Origin: Diphasiastrum complanatum
Lineage: Eukaryota; Streptophyta; Lycopodiopsida; Lycopodiales; Lycopodiaceae
Reading direction: 5' to 3'
Assembly (NCBI GenBank): GCA_029204225.1
Contig: CM055104.1
Span: forward strand, 26,135,785 to 26,199,784
Length of the DNA stretch: 64,000 bases
Of this stretch, positions 10,180-24,828 are shown one piece after another. The translations under genes were made by a program, and so were the position numbers. Position 1 is the stretch's first letter; the number at the start of each line of letters is the position of its first letter. Under the pieces are notes generated by a model, which was given only the letters and a program-made list of their open reading frames with translations, was not told the origin of the DNA and made no database searches.

Positions 10180-11000
10180 TAGAAAAGTTTGAATCAGAAT
10201 CAAACTCAGAACCTGCAGAATCGAACTCAAAACAACTTGTGAAAAGATCTGATAGACAACAAAAACCACCAGAAATGTATGGTCAAGATGTTTTTAATAT
10301 AGCCATTTAATTTTGTGGATTCTCTGACGAACCTCAAACATTCGAGGAAGCTGTAGATGGACCAGATAAAGATCGCTAAATTCAGACAATGGAGGACGAA
10401 ATGGCATCCATGTACAAGAACAATGTATGGACACTTGCACCTATACCTGATGGCAGAAAACCAGTCAAGTGCAAGTGGAACTACAAGATAGTCAAAACAG
10501 GTCTTGATGGAGAAAACATCAGATACAAGACAAGGTTAGTTGCTAAAGGATTTTCACAGAAGTATGGGATCGACTACACTGATACTTTCTCACCAGGAGT
10601 CAAACATACATCAATTCGTATATTATTCGCGTATGTCGTGGCTCATGATCTGAAAATCCATATTGTGGATGAGAAAGCTGCTTTCCTGCATGCAGAATTG
10701 GAAGAAGACTTATTCATGGACCAACCACTTGGTTTTGTAAGCCAAGAATATCCAGAATACAGATGTCACATGAATAGAAACATTTATGGTCTGAAACAAG
10801 TAGTGAGCAATGATATAAAAAGAAGGACGAAGCACTACATTCCATAAGCTTCAAACCTCTATTTGATGAATCAAATGTCTATATCAAGCATGTCCAAAAT
10901 GAAATAATCATTCTAGTTGTTTATGTTGATGACACGCTTATCTTATCAAGAAGAGATAAGTTAATTTCAGATGTCAAAAGAGACATTTCTGAAATATTTG
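10180..11000 (+). pseudogene. copia reverse transcriptase, frameshifted
   Basis: Copia RT residues are clear: SDEPQTFEEAVDG, VKCKWNYKIVKTGLDG, RLVAKGFSQKYGIDYTDTFS, HIVDEKAAFLHAELEED and IYGLKQ. The active site YVDD is intact at 10922-10933. Stops occur near 10308 and 10378 and there is a frame change near 10800. It would copy element RNA into cDNA. The upstream gag, protease and integrase are absent, so the element is 5'-truncated. Confidence 0.88.
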
Positions 11001-11830
11001 GATCGCTGATCTAGGATAAGCTAAAATCTATCTAGGCTTGCAGATCGTGAGAGACAATGAAGGTGGTAAGTTGTATCTTCACCAACAAAAGTACATTCAA
11101 AAGATCATTGAAGACTTCAACATGCTCAAATGCAAAGGTGTGCATACTCCCATGATACCTGGAACAATACTGAGCAAGGCAGATTGTCCACAATACTGAA
11201 CAAATGGCCAAAACACCCATATATCTAGCAGACAACACCAGACCTGATATAGCGTTTACAGTATACAGGTTGAGCCAATATAATTAGAACCCAGGATCGT
11301 TGCATTGGAAGTTGGCAAAGAGAGTACTACAATATCTCTAGGAAACGAAAGACTATGGACTGTGTTATTAAAAGGAAGTTGGATTTCACATCGAATATTA
11401 TAGTGACGCAAGCTAGGCATCCATGAAGGATGATAGCAAAAGTATTTCAGGAGGTTCTACTCTAGTATCTAGCACAACCATACTCTAGATTAGCAAGAAG
11501 CAAACATCAATAGCTCAATCTTCCTGTGAAGCGAAATATGTAACAGCAGCCAAGATGGCAAACGAGTTGATCTGTATTAAACAAATATTGGAAGGATTTT
11601 ATGAATCTAGTTCTGAACCTTATGTCTTGTTAATGGATAACACTTCAGCAATCTATCTTACGAAAAATCCTGTATTTCACTTGAAAACGAAGCACATAAC
11701 TATCAAGTATCATGTGATTCGGGACTTAGTCGAGAAGAAGATACTGAAGACAGTCTTCATACCCATAGAGGAAATGAAAGCTGATATCTTTACAAAGCCA
11801 CTAAGTAAAGCTTTGTTCGAGAAGCAGTGA
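11001..11830 (+). pseudogene. copia RT C-terminal part and RNase H, frameshifted
   Basis: This continues the element in several frames. ARNTRPDIA-like remains at 11235 precede the RNase H words KKQTSIAQSSCEAKYV, LLMDNTSAIYLTKNP and KHITIKYHVIRD, then DIFTKPLS near the end. The last 91 codons (11555-11830) form one clean frame. The end of pol is followed within 45 bp by the polypurine tract. Confidence 0.88.
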
Positions 11831-11860
11831 AAAATATTGGGGTTAATCCAACTGCCACTT

Positions 11861-11871
11861 TGAGAGGGAGC
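11861..11871 (+). other. polypurine tract of the copia element
   Basis: TGAGAGGGAGC lies immediately before the TGTAG start of the 3' LTR. It is the expected plus-strand primer site. Confidence 0.8.
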
Positions 11872-12867
11872 TGTAGAACAACTGATCAGACAGATCTTGA
11901 TTCTACTAACAAAGCGCGTAATTTACTTGACAAAGGATGAGAAAGAAACGAACACGAACTCAAAACATTTCTATTCGTGACCACTCAAAAAATTCTCGAA
12001 GGATGCGCAAAATTTGTCTTGCAGTCAACTCGAAAGATTCGCGAAGGATTTGCAAAATTTGTCTTGTTGTCAACTCGAAAGATTTGCGAAACAGTTTCTT
12101 GTAGAAGCTCGTGGCTTTCTTGTTGAAGCTCAAAAGATTCGCGAACATAATCTTGTCGCAAAATATTTCGTTTCTTGTTCAAGCCTCAGATGTCGCGAAA
12201 TTGTCACGAACAATTCGAGAAATCTTCTGGACTGTTCTTCAAGCTCACCTGTCGCGAAACTATCTCGAACAATTCGCAAAATATTCTAGATTTCTTTTTC
12301 AAGCTCAAAAATTTTCAACTGTCACGAACAATTCGCGAAAGATGAAAATGTCGCGAAGAGACAAGTGTCACGAACAAAAAAGATGGACTGTCGCAAATAA
12401 TTCACGAATAGATTTTATTCGAGCTTGGAAACAGAGCATCTATTTGAATATCAATCATCGTAAACGGTTAGATATCTACTATTACAACATTGAAAGGCCA
12501 AAAGACCTGTAAATAAAAGGCCAAAAGACCTGTCTTGTAGCAATATAAATACATGTGCACTACTTGTTGTAACACACTCACTCAATCAAAGACACAACAG
12601 CGAGATAAGACAGGAAGAGATGTATATTGATGAATTAGATTCAAAGTTATAAAAATTCATTTTGATCAATAGTTTCTTTTTGTCTAAGTTGTCTTAAGTT
12701 GTCTCTTATTTTCGCATATAATTTTCGCACGCTATTCAATCAGAATTAATATTGTTCTATTAGTACATAAATTAGATACAATCTCGATTGAAGACACTGA
12801 TATTAGTTTGATTTATTCAAACTTGCATCGTGTTCTCTGTGGAAGAATAATTACTATTTTTCCTACA
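11872..12867 (+). repeat. 3' LTR (996 bp) with CGCG-rich U3
   Basis: The LTR runs from TGTAGAACAAC to TTTTTCCTACA, with a TGTAG/CTACA inverted end. Its U3 (about 11990-12420) repeats TTCGCGAA, TGTCGCGAA and GTCACGAACAATTCG many times. Then come a direct repeat AAAGGCCAAAAGACCTGT at 12493-12510 and 12516-12533 and a TATAAAT box at 12544-12550. No matching 5' LTR is in the window. The sequence just outside the right end is an older integrase relic. Confidence 0.85.
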
Positions 12868-13390
12868 TCTATATTAAATTTAGGTTGTTGCTGCACCAGC
12901 TTCTACACAAAATATTTGAGAGATGCACGTGCCAACATTGCTTTGGCATGTTCTACCAACAATTTTTTCTTTCTTTTCAATAGGCATTCAATTTTGGAGA
13001 ATAGCTTGTTGTCATTTGATGGATGATATCATTACTCTGACAATAATCTTTGATTTCATGTGAAATGCATTCTTCTCCACCATATGTTTCAAAAAGTTTT
13101 CATTTTTTGCCAATTTGTATTTCTAATTCTACTTTGAACATCTTAAGAAATTGAAAGTTCTAGAATTTCACTTTTAAAAATATACTACACACCTCCTAGA
13201 GAAATTATCTATGAAAGTTAAGAAATACTTTGCTCTCTCTAGAGATGGAGTATGCATTGGCCCACAAATGTCACTATGCACAATATCAAGAAACCTTTGG
13301 AAGTATGGATGACCAGACTTGAATGGTTTCCTAGCATGCTTTCCTAAAATACAGCTTTCGCATATTAGATATCCATTGCTACATAGAGTC
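12868..13390 (-). pseudogene. copia integrase relic
   Basis: On the minus strand from 13390 leftward I read CESCILGKHARKPF, then IVHSDICGPMHTPSLERA and YFLTFIDNFSRR. After frame changes there is FETYGGEECISHEI, the region of the second catalytic Asp, now changed, and VEHAKAMLARASLKYF. It is an old fragment that touches the 3' LTR of the plus-strand element. Confidence 0.8.
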
Positions 13391-13423
13391 TAAGTCATAA
13401 ACTAGATTTTTAGTATACATAGA

Positions 13424-13550
13424 TAGGCCAATTTTGGCATTAGAGGCGATATACTAAGCTAGATCGAGCCATATCAAACTCTACTTTTGGCCTAATCATC
13501 ACTTAACATGTGTACTTGCTAAAATTGCCTCTAATGCCAAAATTGGCCTA
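13424..13550. repeat. perfect 24-bp inverted repeat around a 79-bp core
   Basis: The arms 13424-13447 (TAGGCCAATTTTGGCATTAG plus AGGC) and 13527-13550 are exact reverse complements. The 127-bp unit would fold into a long hairpin and has the size of a small MITE. No target duplication is evident. Confidence 0.8.
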
Positions 13551-13623
13551 ATCAACTACTAACATTGGATGGAGATACAAAAACTTTGCAAAGTATCTTC
13601 TAAAAACCTTATCCATATGTAGA
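13551..13623. other. short spacer between inverted-repeat units
   Basis: This is AT-rich and nothing is recognised. Confidence 0.5.
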
Positions 13624-14496
13624 CATTAGGCCCTTTTTAGACTCAAAAAGGGCCTCTTCACTGGTCATGATTAGTGTTAATGATGACATGTGTACCAAGA
13701 AAAGTGTGATAACTGAAATAGAATGGTTCATATGACTTGGCAAATTGAAGAGTGTAGATTAAATCAAGTGTGGACCCACATAGTACACCTCTAACATTAA
13801 CCCTACATGGATCCAAACACTTTTTTTGGCCAAAATTTGTGATTTCGAATGAAAAAAATGAAAATTTAGGCTTTTGGATAAGTTTTCATTTTTTTTTTTG
13901 GGTTACGTGATTTTCATATTTGAGAACGGTTGATTTCTATGCTTTATTGTGATTTTGTTGGAAAAAAATCACTTTCAAATGTAGCCTTAGAAGGATTTGG
14001 GCCTAAATTAGCAATTACACGTAAAGAATGAAAAGTTGGGTTCCTTGGACCAATTCAAGGGTCTCAATTAGGTTACAACATGATATCCATCTGAAGAGCT
14101 AAATAATTTGGCATGTGAAAGGCTAATGAAAGTGATGTAGTCTTCATTTGAATGTGAAGTGGACAAAAAAGTGGGTTGTATAAAATTCATAGCAATTTTC
14201 AAATTTGAAATGTACTTAGGCATTAAATCAGGCCTGTAGGTGCTATGTCCCCCACCTAGAGCTCTAATTGTTGTCCTATTGGAACCAATGGAATGAATAT
14301 CCTTGTACTTACCTTACAATGTACCTACAAAAGTCTATGGAGATGGGACCTACATTTAGCCCTTAACTCTTGCTCACCCTAGGTAGCAACCCAAGGCAAA
14401 GGTGCCACAAGGATTGATGAGCACTAAACTAATTATGATTAACAAACTTGTTTAGGCAAGGAAGAGGCCCTTTTTGTCCAAAAAGGGCCCTAATCG
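13624..14496. mobile_element. non-coding element with about 35-bp inverted ends, each end itself a hairpin
   Basis: The left end (13624-13660) and the reverse complement of the right end (14461-14496) share ATTAGG(G)CCCTTTTT, a short loop and AAAAAGGGCCTCTTC. Each end also folds on itself: 13628-13638 pairs with 13645-13655, and 14466-14475 pairs with 14480-14489. The 870-bp interior has no coding frame. This is the layout of a foldback-like or MITE-type element. No clear target duplication was found. Confidence 0.55.
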
Positions 14497-17400
14497 AACG
14501 TGCCAAATTTTGGTTCTCTCCAACAAACCTCCATAGTTGGCATTTGGCCTAAGTTGCATTTAGCACAATTTGGCATATATGGCACATAGCACCTTTTACA
14601 AGCTTTAATGCTTGTTTGAGAACATGTGAATGTAGGATTGAGAACATCTGAATATAGGATTGAGACCTACATTTGACATAGGTTTGAAGGCTATCATCAT
14701 GAAGTATATTTCACAGTAAGCATATTATGTTTCATAAATTTTGATGTTTTCCTAGTAAGAAATCTTGCTTCCCATCACCCTTCTAGAGGTTTTTATTTTA
14801 GGCTATTTTTCATTTTTTGGCTATATTTTTATTTTTTTATAGGACATTTTAATGTAATCAAAAAGTTTATCACGCAACTATGATATAAATATATTTATTC
14901 TCATAATAATTCACAATAATTTTGATGATTTATCTCTATAAGAACGATATTAGTAGATAATTAAAACTATATTCACCTAACTTTGCTATATTTATAAATT
15001 TTAACAATAAATAAATCACCTAGAATCTGATAATTTTGCTATTTTATATTTTGAAATAAAAATTGGATGACTATCCATATCAATTTTCTAGACATCATTA
15101 GAAAGACTTTTCTTTTAGCTATTAGAATGAAGACATTCAAATGATCATCCTCCTACTTGGCTCTTCAAAATTCAACATTGCCAATACCAATGCCATTTTT
15201 TTATCCTCCACCATTATTAGCTATGTTATTACGTGCTTGAGTGAGGGTCTCTCTATATCCCTCAAATCGAGTAGGTTGATGATCTCATTGTAGTCTTTTG
15301 GGTCCAAATTTCTTTGCATTAATTTTATAGTTGGTTTCAAGTTGGTGTCAAAAAAGAACTCTTGATTGTTAGTTTTTCATTAGGTTGCAAAGACAGATCA
15401 TTAAGACAAATGTCCTACATGTCAAGAGGACATGGAGAGTTATTTCAATCAATTTGATTTGGCCGTGACACTTTTTGTCTATTATTATTGTAATATTATT
15501 GTTAATGACATTTTTAGAAATAATCATACTCGGGATTATTTAATCCTTTGTTTTCTTTTGATTGTTAGCAGCGGCTCTAGGTCTAGATCCACCTCCACAT
15601 CTAGACATATTAGTGCATCTTACTTCATGATCACCTTCACCATCTCTAACACAATGTCACTAGTAGCTAGCCACTAAGAATCTTTGTTCCTAGCTTATTC
15701 TAAGTCTTATTTATGATTTAGAAGCATTGGTCCTAACTTATTCAAAGTCTTAGTTATCTATTTATGATTTTGGCTTCTATAGGTAGATTTAAGTTTGGGA
15801 GCTTGCAAAAAACAAAAATAAAAAATTGAGATACTCACGTCAATTTCTCAGAGTTCAGAGGAGTTTGACCATGTTCCTTCTTTTAAAAAAAAGTATACCA
15901 ACACTCATTTTAACAATAGAATACTTCAAGGTAAGTAGATTTAGTGGACATGGTTATCTAAATTTATAAAATTCCAATCACTTCCAAAGCAATGCCTAGC
16001 TTTGTTTTGCTATTAAGTAATCAAGCAATTCAGTAAATATTTTACATTTTGATTGTAATTTTTTGTTTTCATTGAACATGGTATCACTAGTCAATTTGAA
16101 GGCGATCCTAAATCAAGATTAATGGAAGAGTATTTCATGATATATGTGGATTTCATTCAAAAAATGGTGAATTTAAATCACAATTATCCGATAAAAGAAA
16201 TAGAAGTCATTCTTATACTTCAACAAACGTGAAGTGAGAAACAATTGAACTTCTGTAGCAAAATGTCATTCTAGACAATCGAGACCTTAAATAAATGGGC
16301 GTGTTGGTAAATGGCTCCTCAACTGGATGAAACATTTATGTCAAGGATATGATTTGCAAGCATGCTCTTTGTTTATACATTACTACCAAGACTTAGACAT
16401 GACATATTATAGGAACTAAAGACATTTCAAATGTCTCCTAAAAAGCTTATCATACTTACAATTACAAGATGAATGTATGCCCACACTGAGAATTAATATA
16501 AAATAGTAAGAGCCCTTTTTCTGAAAACTTTTATAAAATATCAATGGAATGTTTGCTTGTAGATGACAACCTACTTCTTGGTTCATAAAACATATATTGG
16601 AAACCATGGAATTTTTTCTTTGCAAGCACGTGTAATAAAAAAGCTCTCTTTGCGTTAAAAATATTTAGCCGATTTTAGGTGATATGTTTTATATGCACAT
16701 TTCAAAGTGCCCATCTTGATGGTGCCCTTGAGACTTAAAAAATAGAGAAGTTACAAAATGGAAATAAGCATGCAACATTGAAAAGCATTTAATTATCAAT
16801 ACGCTTTTTAAATAGAAAATTTATCACCTATTTGCAAAGCTTTGTTGACTAAATCAAGGCATGACTTGGTACAAACATATACTATTCTTGGGTATAGTAA
16901 AAAATAAAAGGTCATCAAATACTTAGGTAAATTAAGTTTACATAATCTATGATACATAGTGCTAAAATTTATAAATATGAAATGATAATCTTGGGAAATA
17001 AAATCTAATAGAATTTTGAATATACTTGGTGTTGAGAACAACTATAGTTATCATTTCACAAATGTAAGTAATCAAATGATTTCTTGATATAATAGCATAG
17101 ACTTGTGTACTTAAGCATGTTGAATATATTGTTTGGCTAATATATTAAACTAAGAATAAGGTCATTGATCTATGGTAGAACTTAGGTATCATAGTTATGG
17201 AGGATAGTGATACCCCCTTTGGTAGTGATGGAGAAAATGATGCTTTTCTTGATATAGAAATAGATAAAATGGCATCTTGAACTCCTCAAATTATTATGAG
17301 ACTACTAGAAAAAAAGAGTTATTGTCTATCTACAACGTGATGATATTGACAACCATACAATTTTTTGATTGAAAAGAGAGTCAATTTTAGACGCAATCAT

Positions 17401-17535
17401 CTTAACTCTCAAGGCAACAAGCGGTTGTAGTACACTTGTACCTAGGAGTCTTGTTTCTACTGGAATTAGATAACATCCTACTACTATTAAAAAAAAAGTT
17501 TGTAGACATAACCCCCAATGCTCTCCACACTCTTC
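14497..17535. other. AT-rich intergenic DNA, no gene seen
   Basis: Only short frames occur and there is no recognisable domain on either strand. A near-duplicate phrase GAGAACATGTGAATGTAGGA is repeated in altered form just after 14620. A CTACTAGAAAAAAAG word near 17302 resembles a CACTA end but has no partner. Confidence 0.5.
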
Positions 17536-17617
17536 TATGCAACTTCTCCTTCATTGTCACTCATTCTACCTCCCTTTATGCAACTTCTCCTTCATTGTCA
17601 CTCATTCTACCTCCCTT
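17536..17617 (+). repeat. two identical 41-bp tandem units
   Basis: Units 17536-17576 and 17577-17617 are identical. The unit starts TATGCAACTTCTCCTTCATT. Confidence 0.9.
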
Positions 17618-17895
17618 TATTCTACACGTAGTACTCACTCACCGATATGATTTCTATTGCTCAATTTCATTTCCAACTCACGACCTACTTCAACAAGTTG
17701 TTGTCTCACCCCTTCACCACACTTTGCTTTAGTTGAGACTTGTCTCTTCAAGCTTTTACTATACACACTCATTGACCATAATAGTTGAACTCTTTCTCTT
17801 GATTACTACAACCATGGTTCTTTCGAAAGAAGACAATGGATGCAATAAGATTCTACTAAAGCATACACAAGATCTACAAATGTAATAAAAATATG

Positions 17896-17898
<3 letters not shown>

Positions 17899-17934
<36 letters not shown>
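17899..17934 (+). repeat. (AT)n microsatellite
   Basis: Uninterrupted AT repeat of about 36 bp. Confidence 0.95.
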
Positions 17935-17936
<2 letters not shown>

Positions 17937-18519
17937 TCATTATCTATGTATATTGTCTATGACACACAAAAAAAACCAAAACCTACCAAAGAAAATATAA
18001 AATGTGGTCCATGGATTATCAAACACAAAAAAGATATAGTATCTTGCTAAAACCTCTAGAAGCTGGTAAAGAGGCTCAACAAGTAATTTTCTATCTCCCG
18101 TTTATCTTAGGACTCTTGCCATAAGGGCCTATAACAATGACAATTTATTCCACTAATTTTCATAACTTTTGCAACTTTTTTTCAACCTCCAGTCAACAGA
18201 TCTAGAAGTCAACATGTTTAGCACATGAAAAACCTTGAATACATCCTCACATGCAGTAGTTAGTGATATACTGCAATTATATCTTTTATGAAACTGATCA
18301 AAGCTTTATTGGTTCATTCATAGCTTACTTTGTAGTTTCTTACTATCTCTACAATTTTCCTTTCAATGAATTCATGTCCAAATTTATATCCAATCAACAA
18401 AAAATAATTAAGGTGGGACTTATGAGTCTAGAATCATTGGTTAGAGGCTTATTTTAACTCATATCGCAACATCCTAAACATAAGATCTAGGCCTTGAATG
18501 GTGGACTAATCCCCATTAT
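17935..18519. other. non-coding stretch, no gene seen
   Basis: No feature could be supported here. Confidence 0.5.
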
Positions 18520-18714
18520 CCAAATCTTAGACAAATCACTTAAATTTGCTACTATGATCAAACAAACACCATACACGATTGAATAGATTTAAATAGAACT
18601 TGAAGCAAAGTTCAAATTCCAAATTTTAGGCAAATCACTTACAAATTTGCTACTATGATCAAACAAACAGCATACACGATTGAAAAGATTTAAATAGAAC
18701 TTGAAGGACTTTCA
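18520..18714 (+). repeat. two diverged tandem units of about 99 bp
   Basis: CCAAATCTTAGACAAATCAC begins at 18520 and CCAAATTTTAGGCAAATCAC at 18619. Both continue with TTGCTACTATGATCAAACAA and end GATTTAAATAGAACTTGAAG. Confidence 0.85.
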
Positions 18715-18724
18715 GATTCCTACC

Positions 18725-18790
18725 TTAACCTACTATTAGTAGGCCATGTAGCAACTAAATCAGCATTACAATATCCATTGATAGCATCCA
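18725..18790 (-). pseudogene. short copia RNase H-region relic
   Basis: The minus strand reads INGYCNADLVATWPTNSR, which resembles the copia GYSDADWAGD segment at the start of RNase H. Only about 20 codons are recognisable. Confidence 0.35.
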
Positions 18791-18918
18791 AAACTAGCAG
18801 CTACTTTAACAATCTAATAACAGTTGAAAAAATCAAGACAATAAAGTGATTACAAGACAAAAATGAACTACTCAACCTTCTTCTCTAGGAATTTTGGCCT
18901 ATTTATAGTGATTATAGA

Positions 18919-18921
<3 letters not shown>

Positions 18922-18964
<43 letters not shown>

Positions 18965-18975
18965 ACTACTACTAC
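18922..18975 (+). repeat. (CT)n followed by (CTA)n microsatellites
   Basis: CT tract to 18955, then seven CTA units to 18975. Confidence 0.95.
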
Positions 18976-19294
18976 AAAAAGAGTGCATAGTGATAGAAAT
19001 TGCTATGTTCCTGTTGAAAAATTAGAGAAATGAAACTCTTTTAATGCCCAAACAAAATCAGGCATAAGATATTGCACTTGCTCAAAGTTAACCACAAGAT
19101 ATACTACAAATTGCCAAAGTAGAAACCCAACAATGAGCTTTTTGGGAAGAGCTCTTGATTCTCCACTTGGATCTTAACATAACTTCACCACTCTCCACTC
19201 TCCACCTGAACTTTAATCAAAGCTAAAAGTATGCAAACAAAGCTTAGATCTACTCGTTGGAAATCCACAAATAAACACCTTCCCAACACTCAAG

Positions 19295-22135
<2,841 letters not shown>

Positions 22136-22156
22136 TACCTACCTACCTACCTACCT
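22136..22156 (+). repeat. (ACCT)n microsatellite
   Basis: Five ACCT units. Confidence 0.9.
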
Positions 22157-22839
22157 GACCCAACTATGAATGAATTGTACAGCAGCTCGTCAGTGTCTTT
22201 ACATTCTCAATCTGACGAATTCAAAATCCTTGTAGGTTGAAGCATAACTAGCATATATATCCATGGATTCACCAATAATTACAAACAATGCTCTGTCTTT
22301 TTCCATTCCATTATCAGAATTTTACATGAGAGGTAGCTGGATCTTTCCCCAATTAATCTCTCTTGTACATACATTAACTAGAGTATATATCATTTGCTCC
22401 AACGATAATTATATCAGAAAATCTTTATGATGCTATGATCCAGACCTTCTGATCTTATGTACACCTTTAACTCTTGATCTGATCAAGATCAGACTTATAT
22501 AAGTAAAATTTGTTCCTACGGTTGGAGATGCCAGGGCAGATTTATAGTTGTGCACAACTTTATAAAGACTGCTATATAAGCCTACAAGATTTATATAGAT
22601 TATCAACTGAACAAGCAGTTGGATAGTGCTATATGCGGTATCCTCTTCATATGAAATTCACGGAATGTATCTTGATAATTCGTAGGTTGATTTCCTCGTA
22701 TAGTGAATTACGATACCTTAGATGTCGACATAGCAGTAGGATTCCAGAGCTTCATGCTGGCATAACAAGTGAAAGAAGCTATCCGGGATCTTACAGACAT
22801 TGCTCACGGGCAATGTTGGATGGTGAATATGTCTGATGG
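22157..22839 (-). other. region downstream of the PLATZ gene, probable 3' UTR and flank
   Basis: No separate gene is seen. The 3' UTR of the PLATZ transcript must fall here, but I cannot place the poly(A) site. Confidence 0.4.
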
Positions 22840-24828
22840 CTACAAGCTGGCTATGAGATCGCATCCCAGAGGAGCTCTGTGAGGTACCCCCTTTCTACGC
22901 TTTGCAGTTCTGTTTATGATGATGGGGGAAGGTGTCGCTTGAGATAAATTGGATAGATTCGGGCTGGGACGAACAGTGAAATGGCTTATATGTGGTTTCT
23001 CGGCTTTCTCGAAGAATTCGCCAAGCACCTCTATCTCCTGTACCGTTTTCAGCACTGCAATGTCAGATAGAGACATGCTCTTTGCTGTGCCACTTTGTTG
23101 TGCCTGGGTAGCCTTCTCTGATCGTGCTTTTTTAGCAGAATTGTTGCTAGAGTAACCCGCATTCACGTCGTTTGACTGCATTCTTGATTGCAAGACAAAT
23201 GTCATGTCATGGTTTTTGTTGATACCCGCCAGCTAATTACAACGATACAAGAACACACACTTCTTAGGACGAGGTTGAAATAACTATGCGCCATACAAAG
23301 TGATGAAAATCTAGAAATTAGATGTCAGGAACACACATCGCACGGCAAAAAACAGCCTATTTCCCACAATTGAGCACGTAATTTAGTTTGAATAAAGAAT
23401 TGATTAACCATAATTTTGTCAGGAAAATTATTGAACGAGAAGGTACCTTGCAGCCAAGTGAGCAATAACGAAAAGTATCGAGAAGACTTCTCTCACATGT
23501 CTCACACGTCTTCGTGACACCTTTAGCTTGCCTTGGCTGAGGCCTTTCATTAAGAAAGACAACCTTTGCACTGTTGATGATATATGTTTGAACTCCGGCA
23601 ATGTCCAATACCTTGTGTATCTCTGAGACTCGAATGACGTCGTGATAAGAAGATCTTCTGATCTGCATCCTCCCAAGGTTATGCATCTATTAAAAGCAAC
23701 CCTTGCCATGAAAATTTTTGCCAAAATATTGACGGAATTATTAGAGAGAAGCGTTGGAAATCATTCAGATGTAAGCAAACATCGCCAGAAATTGTAGATA
23801 CTTAGTTTCGTTTCAAAAAAGTGCAAATTCTGCTCCCGTCAAACTATACCTGAACTATATGATGATTTTTATGGTCCATTGTGCATGTAGAGCACAGAGC
23901 ATCTCCCATGCAACGAAGGCAATAAAGGTTACATTCATTTCGATTGACTTCTCCATGGAAGGCACAAGGTGCAAAGAAATGGCTTGTCAATAATGGCTTC
24001 AACCATGGCGGACTGGTTCCTAACGCCTTACCTTGCAAAGCAACCACTGGAACGACCTGGACACGCACATTGAACAATGGTCTTGCTCAGAGACTAAAAT
24101 TTATAGATAGCAGAGAAATAAGTGCAACCTGTTCAAATGTATGCATTACAGTAAGGCTAAGATAAATTGGCACGGTATTTATAGAAAGGAAATTTGCAAC
24201 GCGTTTGAGAATGAAATCGCTCAAAGGAGATGTACAGTTTGCACTACAGACCCAAGGCAAAGTTACTGCTATTATTTTCTGTTCCGATCACGCCTTTACT
24301 TTTCCGAATTTGAATTACACAAGCACGCTGACGCTAACAATCCTCAACAGGCAATATTCACATATTAAATCTAATTCGTAAACAAATCAAATCTGTGAAA
24401 TAAGATACTTACTTTCCTTCGGTTCTTGCTGGCCGTGAGGAGACCAGCAAGAGCTTCTGTCTCAAACGCCAGTTTGCTCCTCTATATAAAGCGGAACTGT
24501 ACAAAGTGGAATTAGCTAAAACAGGTGTTCTCTTAGTTCCGAACTTATACTGCAATCTGCAAAGAAATTTGAAATGAAGTAAACGCAACTACAATTGCAA
24601 TCATTAACAGCAAAAACTCTTTTACATAAAACCAGTATCAAATGTTCAATGCCTATTTCTTCCACGTCACAAAATCTTCGAGGAGAACAAGTTCTGAAAA
24701 GAAGCAATCGTTTAAATTAGAGACTTGTACAGAATTTTACTTATTCGAGCCAAAGTTGCCACTCAGACTCTCCAGTGGAAAAAATGAGGTCGGCTCAGAG
24801 TTCCGTTACACATCGTCTCACCTGCCAT
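22840..24828 (-). CDS. PLATZ zinc-dependent DNA-binding transcription factor, four coding exons
   Basis: Proposed exons on the minus strand are 24828-24822 (7 nt, ATGGCAG), 24046-23850, 23662-23447 and 23232-22840. All introns are GT..AG and the exons sum to 813 nt, a 270-residue frame. The protein has the PLATZ signature: [13 protein letters not shown] (residues 15-27), Cys/His ligands in [22 protein letters not shown] and HKNHH (about 30-65), then [14 protein letters not shown] and [15 protein letters not shown] second Cys cluster follows ([20 protein letters not shown], about 121-139), and the C-terminal [12 protein letters not shown] is typical. Family members bind A/T-rich DNA with zinc, act in the nucleus and usually repress transcription. 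The C-terminal half has a predicted coiled stretch near [14 protein letters not shown]. Exons 2-4 are firm. The tiny first exon is inferred from phase and splice sites; another start further upstream is possible. Confidence 0.9.

Noticed and set aside
12014-12512. Overlapping plus-strand frames with internal repeats
   Set aside because: They lie within the LTR and reflect its TTCGCGAA repeats.
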